64,000 bases of DNA from Nigrospora sphaerica. Its lineage: Eukaryota; Ascomycota; Sordariomycetes; Amphisphaeriales; Apiosporaceae. A program made the position numbers and the translations under genes. The notes beneath the pieces are model-generated. The model made no database searches. It had not been told where the DNA came from and saw nothing but the letters and a program-made list of their open reading frames with translations. Below are positions 12,486-27,939 of this stretch, piece by piece. How positions within the stretch are numbered: position 1 is the stretch's first letter; every line of letters starts with the position of its first letter. Where the stretch lies: contig JAGVVL010000002.1 in the NCBI GenBank assembly GCA_018287875.1, positions 2,108,001 to 2,172,000 on the forward strand, read 5' to 3'.

Positions 12486-12775
12486 GAAGGAAACAAAAAC
12501 CAGCGTAAAATAAGCTGTGTGTGTGTATGTTTCCTTCGCGGCCATGGAGGCGGCATAGCCCCGGGCCCCCCTTAAACCAACCCCCCCTTTCGTACAGAAC
12601 CAACCCTACGGAACGGGGCTTACTCGACAGACTTGGAACACCGCCTTCCTTGATCAGCCTCCCCTCGGACCACGAGAATATTTTCACCCCTGTCTCCCCT
12701 CCGTCCGTCCCCTGCTTTCTCACACCTGGCCTATTTATGCCTCGTGGAAGCAGCAGGCTAGGCGGCCCGCCCGAC

Positions 12776-13217
12776 TCAGAAGGACGTTGCCGATAGCGGC
12801 GCCCCCGGGATGGCGCTGGTGGTGGCAGCGGCCACCGGTCCCAAAACCGGCGGCCGGGGCGGCAACGGCTCCTGGGCCGCGCACCGTAGGGTCCAATCGG
12901 GCTCGTCGCCCCCGGGGCCCCTCACCAGCTCCATGGCCGTGTAGTGCAGCATGCCGTTGGCGGCCCGGGGCACGAAGATGTCGCGCGAAAGAGGACGGGC
13001 TGCTTCCCGCGGGACCACGTCGCCGTCCCGCCCCTCGGCCTGGCCGGGTCGTCAGCAAGCAGGTCAGGGATGGGGGGAGCGGGGGAGGGAAATGGGATCC
13101 CGGGTCGGCACTTACACAGCAGGTGGCGCAGACCGAGTTGTTTACGTAGACCCAGTTGTTGCAGTTGTACGTGTAAAAGTTCTTGCAACGGAACTTGTAG
13201 AAGCCTCCGCTACTCAT
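12776..13217 (-). CDS. Small Cys-rich conserved fungal protein, function unknown
   Basis: Two exons, 13217-13116 and 13039-12776, separated by a 76-nt intron with a GTAAGT donor and CAG acceptor, encode 121 residues. The first 40 residues (MSSGGFYKFRCKNFYTYNCN onward) have cysteines at 11, 19, 30, 33 and 34 in a C-x7-C-x10-CxxCC pattern plus a Trp, suggesting a small metal-binding module. The middle has DIFVPRAANGMLHYTAMELVRG and the C terminus is Pro/Ala-rich and probably disordered. There is no signal peptide, so it is not a typical secreted effector. I believe similar small proteins occur across filamentous ascomycetes, but I cannot name a function. The splice junction falls just after the CC motif and keeps frame. 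Confidence 0.72.
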
Positions 13218-14864
13218 GGTGATGGATCGGGGCTGACAGCAGGGTAAAATATTGGGGGCGAAAGAGGAAGGGAGGAGGACGAGAACGAGAGGAAAGGAGC
13301 CGGGGTCTCTGTTTTTTTTGGGGGGTGACGGGCTCGGAAGTGACGATGATATAACAACACGCGGATTGCTTTCAGTAGACTGTCCGCTGGCAGCCAAGCG
13401 GCAATGCGACACGACGAGGTGGCGGTTGCGGAGATGGGGGAGCCTATAAAGGACGCATGGGCCGGTGGACCAGAACACTTGACGTGATGGAGTTCCCAAA
13501 GAGAAGCGGAGTGATCTGCCCAAGGATCACCCGGCTTCCGTGGAAGGGGTCACAGCCCGGCCTATTTATCACCAGGGGGGCCTGCAGCTCTAGACCAAAG
13601 ATACGGGCTTGGGGCGGCAAAGGCGCCCGGAAGCGGGTGGCGAGCGCGGTACCGCGGCCAGACGATGTCAAGGTATACAGGAGGCCCGACACGCTATAAC
13701 GCGACCTGCATGACTGCCGCCGGTGGGCCTGTCACTCCTGTTAGCCAGGGATCAAGGGGGGGCCAGCCCGCCATACGGCTCCTCGACCGGCAAGGAAGGC
13801 CTGGACTGCCGGGATCGCGATGGGGCAGACGGCGTTGGGGAGCCAAAACACGGGCGCAGGGCAAGGAGCGATCCAGAGACGGGCAAACTCTGGTCGGGAG
13901 CCGCTCCTTGCAACCTATCTCGACTCTCATCCTGTTATTTTTTTATCATGAATTTGAAAAAAATTAGAAATCCAAAAAACGAGAAGCCGGGGTGATCATA
14001 TGGGTATGGTGGCCTTTCTGGATTGCCCACAACAAAAAAACACATTCTGAGTACACGGTAAAGTACTGGTTCCGGCCCCCAAGCTGACCGGTGGCGCCGC
14101 GGCCTATTGTGTAGAAGGCAATCACCCGGGACTCTCCGCACACAAAACGGGAGATCCAACCCTGGGGACCGAACATGTTGGCCCCTCCGTCCGTCCGTCC
14201 GGGGGGCCGTCATCGAGTCGAAGCCGGTAGGGCACGCTGGCAGGTGTAGAGAGGCCCGGACGACGCCTTCCCCCGAGTCCCAGGATAGAGATATTGTACA
14301 AGGGTGCATGTTTGGGTGGCGAGGCGAGGCGAGGCCTGGACCGGCGAGGCCGACGATGCACGGGATGGGGTGGACTGGGCGTTTGTGACGTGCGTGACCT
14401 CCCGCGACGTCTCCTCCATGCACGATCGAGGGTCAAGTCAAACTGGGGGGCCGAAGACGGGGGGTTATTTCCGACCCCAAAGTCCGCAGTAGCGGCTGGC
14501 TTTCGATGCAGGCCCGGCGTTCCCCGGCGCCAGGCGGCTGATGTCCCGCCGGGCAGGGACTCGCCCAATCGACCGAGGCATGTATAGGCCAGTAGGTATG
14601 TACGTATAGCATCATTATTCGTGTTTCGAGCGAAGGACGACTCTTGCATGGATGGGTTGGATCCCCAGTGCTACGGAATCAAGGGATGGATGGATATAAG
14701 CAGAACGCGGGTGGGCCCACCAACAAAAAGCAACCGGGCAGAGCCGACGGCCGAGTCGCCAATTGGGACGACCGGGAACTGCCCGGTTTAGGCGCCCTGC
14801 ATATGATTAGTATGGATGCATTGGTATCTTTGGACGACGCTAAGGTACCCATGGACATGAGGCG

Positions 14865-14957
14865 TACCTGCCTACCTACTTTACCTACCTGCTTACCCAG
14901 GTAGCTAGGTAGCTGGGTAGCTGGGTACCTGGGTAGGTAGGTAGGTATTTACCTGCC
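14865..14957. repeat. TACCTA/TAGGTA cluster forming an imperfect inverted repeat
   Basis: The left half is a series of CTACCTAC / TTACCTACC steps. The right half is a series of GTAGCTGGGTAG / GGTAGGTAGG steps. The two halves are near reverse complements around CCAGGTAGCTAGGTAGCTGG, so the region could form a large imperfect hairpin. No flanking target-site duplication was seen. Confidence 0.75.
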
Positions 14958-16360
14958 TCCTTTATACAGGAGCAAGCCAAGAAACCTGTCAAACGTCTTT
15001 ATCCCATACTGACGACACCCGGCACGACTCCTTCCTTGCTTCGCCGATCTGTACTCGGCCGGGCCTAGAAGGCCTGCTCCCAAACCAACCCCGCGAGCCC
15101 CAGCGCTCAGTCGGCTTTTCCTCTGACCTGTTGGAAGAAAGGCCCTGCAAGGGCGACGAAGCGGTTGGCGAGGCTCAAGGGACAACTACCGGCCGACCGA
15201 CGGCTCTTGGCCGTGTCGACGGAAACCCCTGTTACCGACGCCTCCTCGCTTGTTTTTGTCGGACCACGTCCAGCCCTGATCCGGCCGCTGCGCTTCTTGG
15301 CTACGCCGTGGGACGCTGGCTGCTGGGGTCACTGCTTGATATATGGTACCTGCTTAAGTAAGGAGGTCAGGAAGTAGATAGGTACCTCTTAGCTTGAGGT
15401 AGGTAGGCAGGCAAGCTTCCCTGTATTAGCAGCTGGCGGTCCGATGCTGTCCCTGTCCACCTGCTGTGATGGTCGGAATCTGGGATATTTCCGGAACGCC
15501 CCCCCATTTGGGTAGGTTGACAAGCCCGGCATCTGATTCCACCCCATGTCCGTTTCATGGTAATGCCCACTCTTATGCACAGATCTTCGACGCTACTGAA
15601 TTCGCCCGCTTTGTTCGTGTTGATGTTTCAGGCTCGCTCTGCCCCGTCACGATCCGACTGGTGGATGAAGGCATTTATAGCCACACTCTCATTCCCTCCT
15701 CTCCCCCCTCTTCCCTCCCACTGCAATCACCGCTCCGCATTCGCCGACCAAACTTCTGTGTTGGAACTTTGACTTCCATGCTCCTGTACCCATACAAACC
15801 TGCTATTTAGGTCTCACCGGATTGCAGTGATGTCCCCCCAGCCCCCCGTCTTGATCTCGTGCAGCATGCCCTCGCCTCGTCGGTGACTCCCTCCCACCGA
15901 TTCCCACAGCACAAGCACGGGTTGCCCTGGACACCATTAAAGGGGCATATGGGGAAGGGTAAAGCCCTCCGCCCTGCTCTTAAAACCAACAGTCTCGACG
16001 CACAGGGTCCCGGGCGGGCAGCCCAAGCAAGCAAACGAGCCAGTAAGGCCAGGGCTATCGGCGAGGAACCCCCCAGCCCTTCGCCCAATGACCGCGGTGC
16101 TTCTAACTTCCTTACGCCCCAAAATCTGGTCGGCCAGGAAGAAGTCGGTGTCGATGGTACCCGGCGACATCGGCTGGTCAGCGAAGGGTTCGAGTCTCCG
16201 GCCGACGAAGATGACGGCGGCGAGAAGGTGACGAGCATCCATTTTTCCGTATGGTCAGGTAGAACTACCGGCGTATCATAACAAACACGCCGAAAGGAGA
16301 CAGGGGGGAGGTTGGTTGAACAATCGCTGGTGGAGGGGACGGAAGGATGCTCCCAGCCCC

Positions 16361-16382
16361 ATATATATATATATATATATAT
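16361..16382. repeat. (AT)11 microsatellite
   Basis: Eleven perfect AT units. A simple dinucleotide repeat in an otherwise GC-rich intergenic segment. Confidence 0.95.
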
Positions 16383-17256
16383 GAAGTACCTAAGCAGGCT
16401 GATGGCCAAACTTCAGTCGTACTGATCGTGAAAGCCCAAAACCGACGATGAACAGATATGAAAACCAATGCCAGTGCCTCCCAAGGTTTGCGCCAAGTGT
16501 CCTCGACGGCATTTGGGTTTTTGCCGGGCTCGTGACTGCAATGGTTCAAGCCATTGCTCCCTACGCGGCGGATTGTGCATGAGTCCCGAACTCGCCATGA
16601 CCAGGGCGATCCTGCCGTCGACCTGGGTATTGGGTTCTGCACATAAAGCCCCGCTAGGAAGCCGGCGTCCCCCGTGCCCCGGAGTGGCACCAACTCGGAG
16701 CTGGACTGGGCCGTCCGCCGTAGGACCTCGGCCTCGAACTAGTCCACCGCACGGCGCTTGGTGGCTAAGGCCTGCACGTACCGCTCGTCCGCGTGCGCGC
16801 GCTTGTCGCCCCCTGGTAGCGGCAAGATGATATGCGGCAGACTGAGAGGGGTTCATACTGGCGCCAACGCTGGACCAAGCTTCGCCGCTGGGCCTTAACA
16901 TTGTCCCGCACAGCTTCTCCATCTCCCTCTCTTCTCCAAGTCTCCCACCTTTTGTGTCCGACTGCCCAGGCTCGAGAGGTAAGCAGAGTACCTACTTTTC
17001 CTCCAGAAGCCACGCCACTAGAAAGCCGACAACACTCCGATGGTCATTTCTTGGTTTGTCTGTCGATTCCTCTACGCTGGTATGGCACGTCCTGCAATCC
17101 ACAGCCCAAAGTCTAGTCCTGTGCGTACCATGCAGATTCGCTGTCGTGTCCTCGCTCCACGCCATCCAAGGACCATCCTCCTCTCTTCAGAACGCATCGT
17201 TGCCCTCTTCGGGGGAGCAACCGTGGGCATTCGAAATCAAATTACGAGCTCACTCC

Positions 17257-20417
<3,161 letters not shown>

Positions 20418-23400
20418 TCAAGACGCGAACTTCGAACCGCTGGCCCTCCGCGCATTTTGGATGATGTCCTCCACCAAGGCAAATGACTCTGCAGGTACTT
20501 CATGGGTCTTCTTGGCAAGGGAAGATCCAGGCGCCGGGGGTGCAACGTCTACCGAGTGCCCCTTTGGCACTGTGCTTGACCGAGGCTGGACGACGTCTGA
20601 CTGTGGCTACTGCTATTAGGCGTCGTCTGCGAGAGCTACTACCGATGTGGTCCGCTTACATGGTGAGGATGCAACCCTTGGCCCTGAACGGAATGCGGGC
20701 CGTTGGTCGTAGTCGGTGCAGGTCTTGCTACTGTACTTGGTTTTTGCGGTGATTTGGGGGCTTTTTGTAGATGTTCCCATGGCCGAGGAGGGGGGACAAA
20801 GGTCTGCTTAGTAGCGGGTGGACGTGTCTGCGTGTTTGACGGACTCGTCTTTTGCGTCAGATGGCCCTGGCCATCACGAGCGACTGCGGGTGGGGCATCT
20901 GCACTTGGGCTAATGTCGTCACTAGCAAGGATTTGGGGCAGAAGTGTGCCATGAGCTTCTTGTGCATGTGGCTGCCTCGGAAACTGCGGTTGCAGCTGAG
21001 TGTTAGGCAACGGTTGAGCATGCGGGGACTGCTGCACCCGCGGCGGCGGCGGCGATACGCCTTGCGAGGGAGGCTGCGTGTGCACCGAGGATGACACAGC
21101 ACAATGATGTGAGCGGTATTGCTCGTGTGCAGACGGATGTAGAACCTGCTGTTGCGCTTGTGAAGACGGTGCCGGGGAGCTGTAGTCTGCCGGCGAGCAG
21201 TTATCTTGGGCTGCTGTCCAAGCTTGCGCCGGCACTGAGGGTTGCGACTGTGGCTGCGCTTGGGGGCTCTGCTTCTGCAGCATGCTCGCATACTGAGAGC
21301 GAATTGCTGGGTGCAGCTGTGCAGCTGTGCAATCGGGGTCCCGTGAACCACCGGGCTTTCCCATGCCGCTCTGCTGACCTGATGGCGTAGGGACACCGCT
21401 TGGCGGTCCATAGGCGTCCTGAGACCCCATGCCATTCGGCGACGTTTTGGAAGACGCGCTCGGCGTGGACTTGCTGGCTACGTCGTGGGATCCCTGATAC
21501 TGCAAGGGTGATACGCCCGGCACACCCGGCACACCGTTCGAGTGTCGTTGTAAACCGAACAAAGCATCGGGACTCTTCATCAGATGAGCCCTCAAATTGC
21601 CTTCATATCCGTTTGTGAAGCCCCCCCAAGGAGCATAGGGCGTCCGATACTTAGTCGAATCCCTGCGAGAGTAAGCAAAGTGACGGTAGTCTGAGCAGGC
21701 GGGGAAGAATACCCACCTGTTGTGATGGCCCTGAAAGTAGCTGTACTTCTGTACCACGCTTGGAGGCGCAGGTCCTCGGGCGGGCGAAAGCTTGCCAACT
21801 TGTGGCTGTCCAACCACGCCCTCGCCTGCTGATGAGGAAGGCCGGATCGCCGACGATGTCATCGGTGTATTGAGGGACTTCGCAGAGGCTGACGACATGG
21901 ACCTTGCTCGGGCCTGGGCCTGGAACAGCTGCCCATTCTGCGGCGAAGGAGATGTGCCCAGGCCAGGTGGTTGCATGAAACCAAAGCTGAAAGGTGAGCT
22001 TGAATTAAGATCATATCGAGCGGAGGCATACGTTGAAGACGGGGTTCTGAACCGCGGGTCTGAACCATAAGGTAACGATCTGTGGCGCGAATGGGCTGTG
22101 TGCGGCGGTGTGGTCTTAGGCAGCCCCGGAGTACTTGGCGTGGCCGAAGGTGGAAACATGGGCTTCGCGGCCATGTGCTGAGAGGTTGCGCCGGGCTCCG
22201 GCTGCGTGAGCGGACGGGCCGCCGACTCGGAGACTGTCTCGGGGGCGGACCACGGCATTGATCCCGATTGCGGAGAATAAGGATTATTCGTGGCAGATTG
22301 AGGCGTATACGGCGGCCGCGGGGCGAATGTCGCCGCGGTGGTGGAAAAGGGTGTTCCATTGTACGCAAAGCTCTGGTTCGTATACACAGAGGGGGGCGCC
22401 GGCGTTGCGCTATAGGACGGTTGCACGGGGTGCTTAGGCTTGTACTGGTATGGCTTGTCCGCCTTGCCACTGGCAGGGGCTTGCACGAGTTGCTTGGGGT
22501 ATGTAGGAGTATACACCTTGCGCGGTTGACCCGCAGGTGGTGGGGGTTTCGGCACCGACTCCAGAAAGTTGCTCTTGTAATTGTGCACCGGCTTCAGGGG
22601 GTCTTTGGTGTACTGAGCTCGGGCTTCCGTGGACGTCTTTCCCAAATAATACCATATCTGGTCCTCCTTGCTGAAATCGACTTTGGCCTGCGCTCTGTTA
22701 ACACACTCGGTGTGGTGGAATTCGGCCCAAGTGAAGCCTTCGACGAAGATGTCTTGGGCTCGGGGCAGTTCTTCTATCTTTTGCTTGGTGGCATTTATTT
22801 CTTCCCTGGCCTTCCGTGATGTAGGCATGGGTATGGCGTTTGCCGACGCTTTTGGTAAGTGATAGTCGGTGGGGTCTGGTAGGACGAGCCACTTCCACTC
22901 AACCTCGACCCGGTCACTAAGCATGGTCAGCTGGGAAATTCTCGTGTTACTGTTAGAGCTCGAGGCGCCGCACCCGTTAGGAATGGTCTCCAAAAGCAGC
23001 ATCTGCTCGTCCTGCCGGTTTTCAACAACTACTCCAGCGAGAATGTCCGTCTTGTGGAGATACTGGATTTGAGCAATGTCTCCCGTCTTGAGGGCCTCTG
23101 CGGTTTTCCGGATTAGGGGGCAGTCGTCCAAAGCATTGCCGTCGACCTTCTTGTCGCGCTTGGCTCTGTGGAACCGACATGTGAAATCGAAAGCCTGCTC
23201 CTTGTACTCGGTGCCGTCTTGGCCGAAAACGGGTACTTCACCCTCTTCGACAAATACTCCAGCGGCGGCAGCGCAAGTGGCGTGGTAGGACCTCACGCAC
23301 TTCCTGTGAGAACATTGGAAGCAAGCCCCGCGCTTCGATCGGCAGAACAGGCACTTGAGCCCCAAGCGGTCCTTGCTGATATTTGTGACGTTGGCCACTC

Positions 23401-25547
23401 GATCCTTCCCATCCAGTGTCTCGATCCAAGTCTCTGCACCGTAGAGGGCACAGGTGCGGTGCGCCCGGCGGCCGTCATCAGTCTCGAGCAGCTCCTCGTG
23501 GTGAAAGTTGTTGGGACATAAGCAGCAGGGGGAATCAACCCGGGTCCCTGGCCGTACGCGGAGGCTTATCTTCTTCCCCGCTCGCCCGTCCCGGTCTCCG
23601 ACGGCTCGCTTGCGCTTGTGGCCGGGTTGCTTGATCTTGATGAGGTGTGGTGCTTGGGGCGAACCAACGCCTGTTTCATCATCATCATCGTCCTCCTCCT
23701 GGTCATCCTGACCCTCGTCTTCCTCGTCAGTATCCTCGTAATCAGTCTCCTCGCCGCGCAATTTGCGCTCAATCTCGTAAACATCGACCCAAACGCTGTC
23801 TTGAGCCTGGGCACATTCACATCGTTTCGCAACCTTGCCCATAGGCAACCACGAGTCCAGGGCGAAATTGACGGCTTCGGCGCAGTTATACCCGAGGTTG
23901 TAGCCGGAGTGGTACCCGTATGGATACGTGACAACAAACTCGCCCGGGTAGGAGACGCACTTATTGACTTTGATGTTGTAATGCTGTTGCAGATGATTTG
24001 GGGAAATGAGGAAGGCTTTGTGGCGCAAAAATTGGTCGCATGCCTTTGCGTCCGTGGGCCAGATGCTCTTCATTGCCGTTTCGAAGCGGCGGGCGTCGCT
24101 CTGTGAAATACTGTACCACTGTTTGGGAGCCCCGAAATGGAGATAGTTGATGCTGTATAAATCGACGTCTTCCAGGTGCCAGGCGAACGTCGCTTTCCAC
24201 ATACCCAAATAGAGATATGCCGTGTTGACGCCCGGGACTTTGGTGCCCAAGACATCCAAAAGATTAGGAAGCTTGTTGAGGTTCCAGACATCTGCGTCGT
24301 CTGCGAAGAGCGTGCCCGGAAGATCAGCACCGTAGAGCGGGGCCGCGTAGGTGAGGGTTTTCCAATAGATGCGCTCGAGCTCTTCGCATCTTTCTGGCGT
24401 GTAGTCGGAAATATCCATTCGATAATCCCAATCCCTGAAGGCTTCCTCGTCGATTCTGGCGGATGCCTCGCGCCTGGCGAACTTCCTGCGGGCGGATACC
24501 GACTGCGTTTTGGGCTTGGCCTGTTTGCACGCCCCCATTCTGCCCATTCTGCTCACTACAGGAGCGCCGTCATCCTCGTCTTCGTCGGGCTCGGCGCCAG
24601 GATCCTTCTCGACCGATTCCATAACGTCCTCGTTGTTCGGTCTCGGAGATACGGGAGTCATGGGGCGGGCCTCCTGGCCGGCAGCGCTCTCCTGCGCGAC
24701 GCTTTTGGCTTTGCTTCTTGTGGTTCTGCCACTGCGAGCTCGCGAACCTGAAGCAGCGGCAGCCCGAGGCCAGGGTGGAGCCTGCGCACGGCGCTCGCCT
24801 CGTCTCGCCGGGGGCTGGTGTTCGCTTTGATCGCACAACTGGCGCCACTGCGGTAGGTTGTAGGACCGTTGGTGGAGGATGTTGACCTGCCTGTAGGTGC
24901 CGTTGGAGCCCATTATGTCCTGCTTAATGGGTTCCTTGACTCTGATCTGCTTCACCATGTCGTGCAATTCCGGGAGGCGGTCCTTCCACTCTTGGGGGGG
25001 GACAACCTTGACAATGCCCGACTTCATACCATAAGAGTCGATCTTGTTCATCTGCGTAGGGCAAGGCCGGGTTAGCATGGCGCACAGCGACGGGGCGCCG
25101 AAGGACCGAAGGGCCGCCTACGAATTTCTTGAAGTCCTTGAACTGATGCATGTCCGGTTTGAAGACGGGGACTGTGCCGGACCATTCGGCGGGTGTAATG
25201 TCGCCGATATCGTCTTCTTCTTCCTTGTCGGCATCGTCTTCCTCTTCGGTCTCCTTTGCGGCGGCGTCGTCTTCCGTCGAGACTTGGCCGTCATGGGTGG
25301 CAACGCGATTGAAAGGCGACGGGGGCTGATCGAGGCCAATGGCGGGATCGGACTCGTCCAGCTCGCTCAGTTCGGATTCGTCGTCGCTGTCGTCCAGTTT
25401 CATTGCGCTGTTACTATCGGGGGGCGAATGCAGGCCGGTGGGTTTAGGCGAATCTTTGGGCTTGGCCAAATCCTTGGAGGCCGACTCGCTTGCGGCCTCG
25501 ATTTGAGGCTGCTCCGGCGCCGTCTGGGCCATCGCTTCGACCGACAT
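20418..25547 (-). CDS. JmjN/JmjC/PHD histone lysine demethylase (KDM4/JHDM3 type)
   Basis: Fe(II)/2-oxoglutarate demethylase expected to act on H3K9 and/or H3K36 methyl marks (family knowledge). Exons: 25547-25122, 25051-21717, 21662-20660, 20600-20418; about 1648 residues. The JmjN motif is split by intron 1 (VFKPDMHQFKDFKKF / MNKIDSYGMKSG). The JmjC core FAWHLEDVDLYSINYLHFG supplies His434 and Glu436, and GYHSGYNLGYNCAEA supplies His523. An extended PHD with Cys/His clusters covers about 651-738, followed by a very long Pro/Gln/Ser-rich tail. A 54-nt intron (21663-21716) has no stop and keeps frame, so it can be mistaken for coding. A last exon encodes a conserved-looking end (ESFALVEDIIQNARRASG). 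In place of the C2H2 fingers of yeast Rph1 it has a PHD, like animal KDM4. An upstream in-frame frame to 25817 is taken as leader. Confidence 0.9.
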
Positions 25548-27939
25548 GGTGTTGGAGACTACATGCGACCAGGCGTGTGGGCAAAAGAGTCTAAGGCGAC
25601 CCGGGTGAAGCCACCAGGGTTGGTGTTGATGCAAGTGAGGGCGGGAGCTTGGTTCGGGCGGCTTGATACGGTGCAGCGGAGGGCGGCTGGTTGACGGGGC
25701 GGGAATGGAGGTGATGCGGAGGTGAGATGGATGGGTAAGTTGCAGGCTCCTCGTCGGCCGTGTGGACCTTGCGCTGGTACCGGGTATTCTGCGCTTGAAC
25801 TGGAGCCACACAAACAACGGCCCAGGAGCGCACGATTGACGACGGGATGACGGACGACGGCAGGCAGGCAGGGCTGGGCACTTGCTGGACAGTACGGCGG
25901 ATAGACCTACATAGGCAGGCAGAACGAATGGGACGGGACGGAACAGTTCCTGGACGGAATGACCGTGGTAGAGGAAGGTAGCGTGAGGTAGGTACTTAGT
26001 AAGTTAGGTACATACTGTACTACCTGTAGGAACACTCGACCTCCCGCGTCTAGGCTCTTAGGTTCCAGTACCCACTGAACCCAGGCTCCATCTATCTCCC
26101 GCCTAGAAAAATGTGGGGACGCAAAGAAAATGCTTAGTGGTGAGGTGGTGGAGGGCCGGTTCGAAAGCGAGGGGGGGGAAACAACCTATGCGTAGTGACT
26201 GGAGAGAGTATGACCGATATCCATTCTGCTGGGCGAGGGCGTGATAGTGATAGACGTAAAAAAAAAAAAAAAAAAAAAAAAAGAGGTTGCTTGACCGCCA
26301 AGGGTAGGGGCAGATTGGTCAGTACCAGGTAGGTACAAAGCTCTGCGCGGGCGGCAACGGGAATCGGCGCATTATCGAACCACTTGTACACCCATATCCA
26401 GCTGGAATCCAGGCAGGTCAGGCGCGCTGTGGGGTATAACTACTTCGCAACTTATATCCACTAACCAATTACCATGTGTGCTGACCTGCAGGCCCCCTAG
26501 GATAAGTATAAATATGTACGATTCAAATAGGAAGGTACCTCGGTTAACATATCGAGTAAAAGTCGTAGGTAGCACGTACACTGCCCGTAAGGTGGTTCTG
26601 CCCTCCATCCCTTCACGCGATAGCCGTAGGCAGAACTGGAGGTGTGGACGAAGAGGCAGGCCGGCGCAGAAACGGACTAGCAGCCCTCTTTTTAAAGAGT
26701 AGATGGATGCTAGGTAGGGTTCGATTCATGCCCTGCCACTCCTGCCTGCCTAAGTACCTACTGAAAGCGGTTAAGGTAGGGAACCGCGTGGTTACTCTGA
26801 CTGTCTGGCTGAAGCCGTGAGAAAAGACTTGCATAGAAGTCTGTCTGCCCGTGGCAGCATACGAAGCTCAGCCCACCCGCCGTTACAAGGTACCTCGTGT
26901 AAGAGCATCCAAGTTGCGATGTCTCTTGGCGGTACATCGTGACTAAATAGGTCAAGTGCGGAGGCAAAGCACCTGGGAAGTGCCAGCTGGTGATCCAGTG
27001 CTTCACATTCCCGAGTAGCGGAGAGCCCATCGAATCTGCAAGCCCTAGTCCAGGCAGGGCTGGCTAGCCCAGCTGGCTTATCAGAACGGACCCATCCCTG
27101 TGCATGCAACATATGGTGTCCTTTATTTAATTGTTGAACTGAGTTATTGAGTACCTACTCAATTCTTACTACGTGGATGCCTACATATAGGTATGGTAAG
27201 TACATAGCCTGGTGAGGGGATATCACTTCCAGCTGGAGGGCTGCACTGGGAAGTACTTACGAACCTGTGTATTGATATAGAAGATAGTGGACAGCTGCAA
27301 CTGGGTGCATACATCACGCACATGGGGACCGTATCCGATGGTTACAGCTGGAAGCAAGTAACTAGTTGGCTTCCACCGGAAGTCAGTAGAAGCGGGTCTA
27401 CGCAAGTACATATGTAAGTTAGGGATATATCTGTAAACAGGTAGTCGCCAACGAAGAGGTCGTGCAGAAACCAACCCCCACCGACGGTCCTGAGGCTCAA
27501 TGCGGAGTATCGTAAGGCGGATCGGCCATCCCGCGCCGTTCCGGCCAGAGGCTTATGGCAGTTGTTGGAGTGGTCTTACGCTACCAACTGGATGTATCTT
27601 GCATGTACCACTCGCCGGGCACCGGTCCAAGGCGGCCGGCAAGGACGCAAGACAAAAGAACCTGCACGTGTGTCGTGGTCCTTGGAGAGGAAAAGGAAAT
27701 TCAGGCATTGCGTGGTTTACTTATACAAGTGAGCTGCAACTTACCTGGAATGCATCTCAGAAACACCTGGACAAGTGTGTATGTAGGTACTGTGAGTGCC
27801 CTAGGAGGCTCATTGGGGAAATAGCGTGTTTTGGCCCAAGCACCCAATCCTTCAAGGTTCTCAAATCCGGGGTCCCAACTAGGACGCGCTCTCGCAGTTT
27901 CATTACCGACGCCTCAAGCCTATCCAGAATCGCTTCATC
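25548..27939. other. Divergent intergenic region, demethylase / CENP-W
   Basis: 2.4 kb with no supported gene, relatively rich in A+T and in TACCTA/TAGGTA steps (25985-26040, 26320-26335, 26530-26545, 26745-26765, 27150-27200). It has a 25-nt poly(A) run at 26258-26282. It should contain the promoters of both flanking genes. An ATG-initiated frame at 26792-27112 (minus) has no recognisable family. Confidence 0.5.
26258..26282. repeat. Poly(A) run, 25 nt
   Basis: Twenty-five consecutive A residues in intergenic DNA. No retroelement sequence or target-site duplication was recognised beside it, so I call it a homopolymer only. Confidence 0.9.

Larger units (their letters stand above)
7502..12775. 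other. 5.3 kb without a supported gene
   Basis: No open frame here has recognisable domains, and most candidate frames begin with non-ATG codons. Visible structure: a purine-rich stretch at 11437-11483, a 16-bp tandem duplication at 11488-11519, and a long GA tract at 12276-12485. The block probably holds the 3' flank of the phosphatase gene and the 3' flank of the minus-strand Cys-rich gene. Non-coding transcripts cannot be excluded. Confidence 0.5.
13218..17256. other. 4 kb without a supported gene
   Basis: Upstream side of the Cys-rich gene and downstream side of prp43. Holds the TAGG/ACCT palindromic cluster (14865-14957) and an (AT)11 run (16361-16382). Frames such as 15937-16242 on the minus strand begin with ATG but show no family resemblance. 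Confidence 0.5.

Noticed and set aside
12182..12723. Ser/Leu-repeat and Glu/Arg-repeat frames
   Set aside because: They are translations of the GA microsatellite in several frames on both strands.
15937..16242. 101-codon ATG frame on the minus strand
   Set aside because: No homology recognised and not continued by exons; likely chance in GC-rich DNA.
26258..26282. Poly(A) run as the tail of a retroposon
   Set aside because: No element body or target-site duplication was visible next to it.
26792..27112. 106-codon ATG frame on the minus strand
   Set aside because: Superficially protein-like, but no family, no spliced continuation and overlapping alternative frames.
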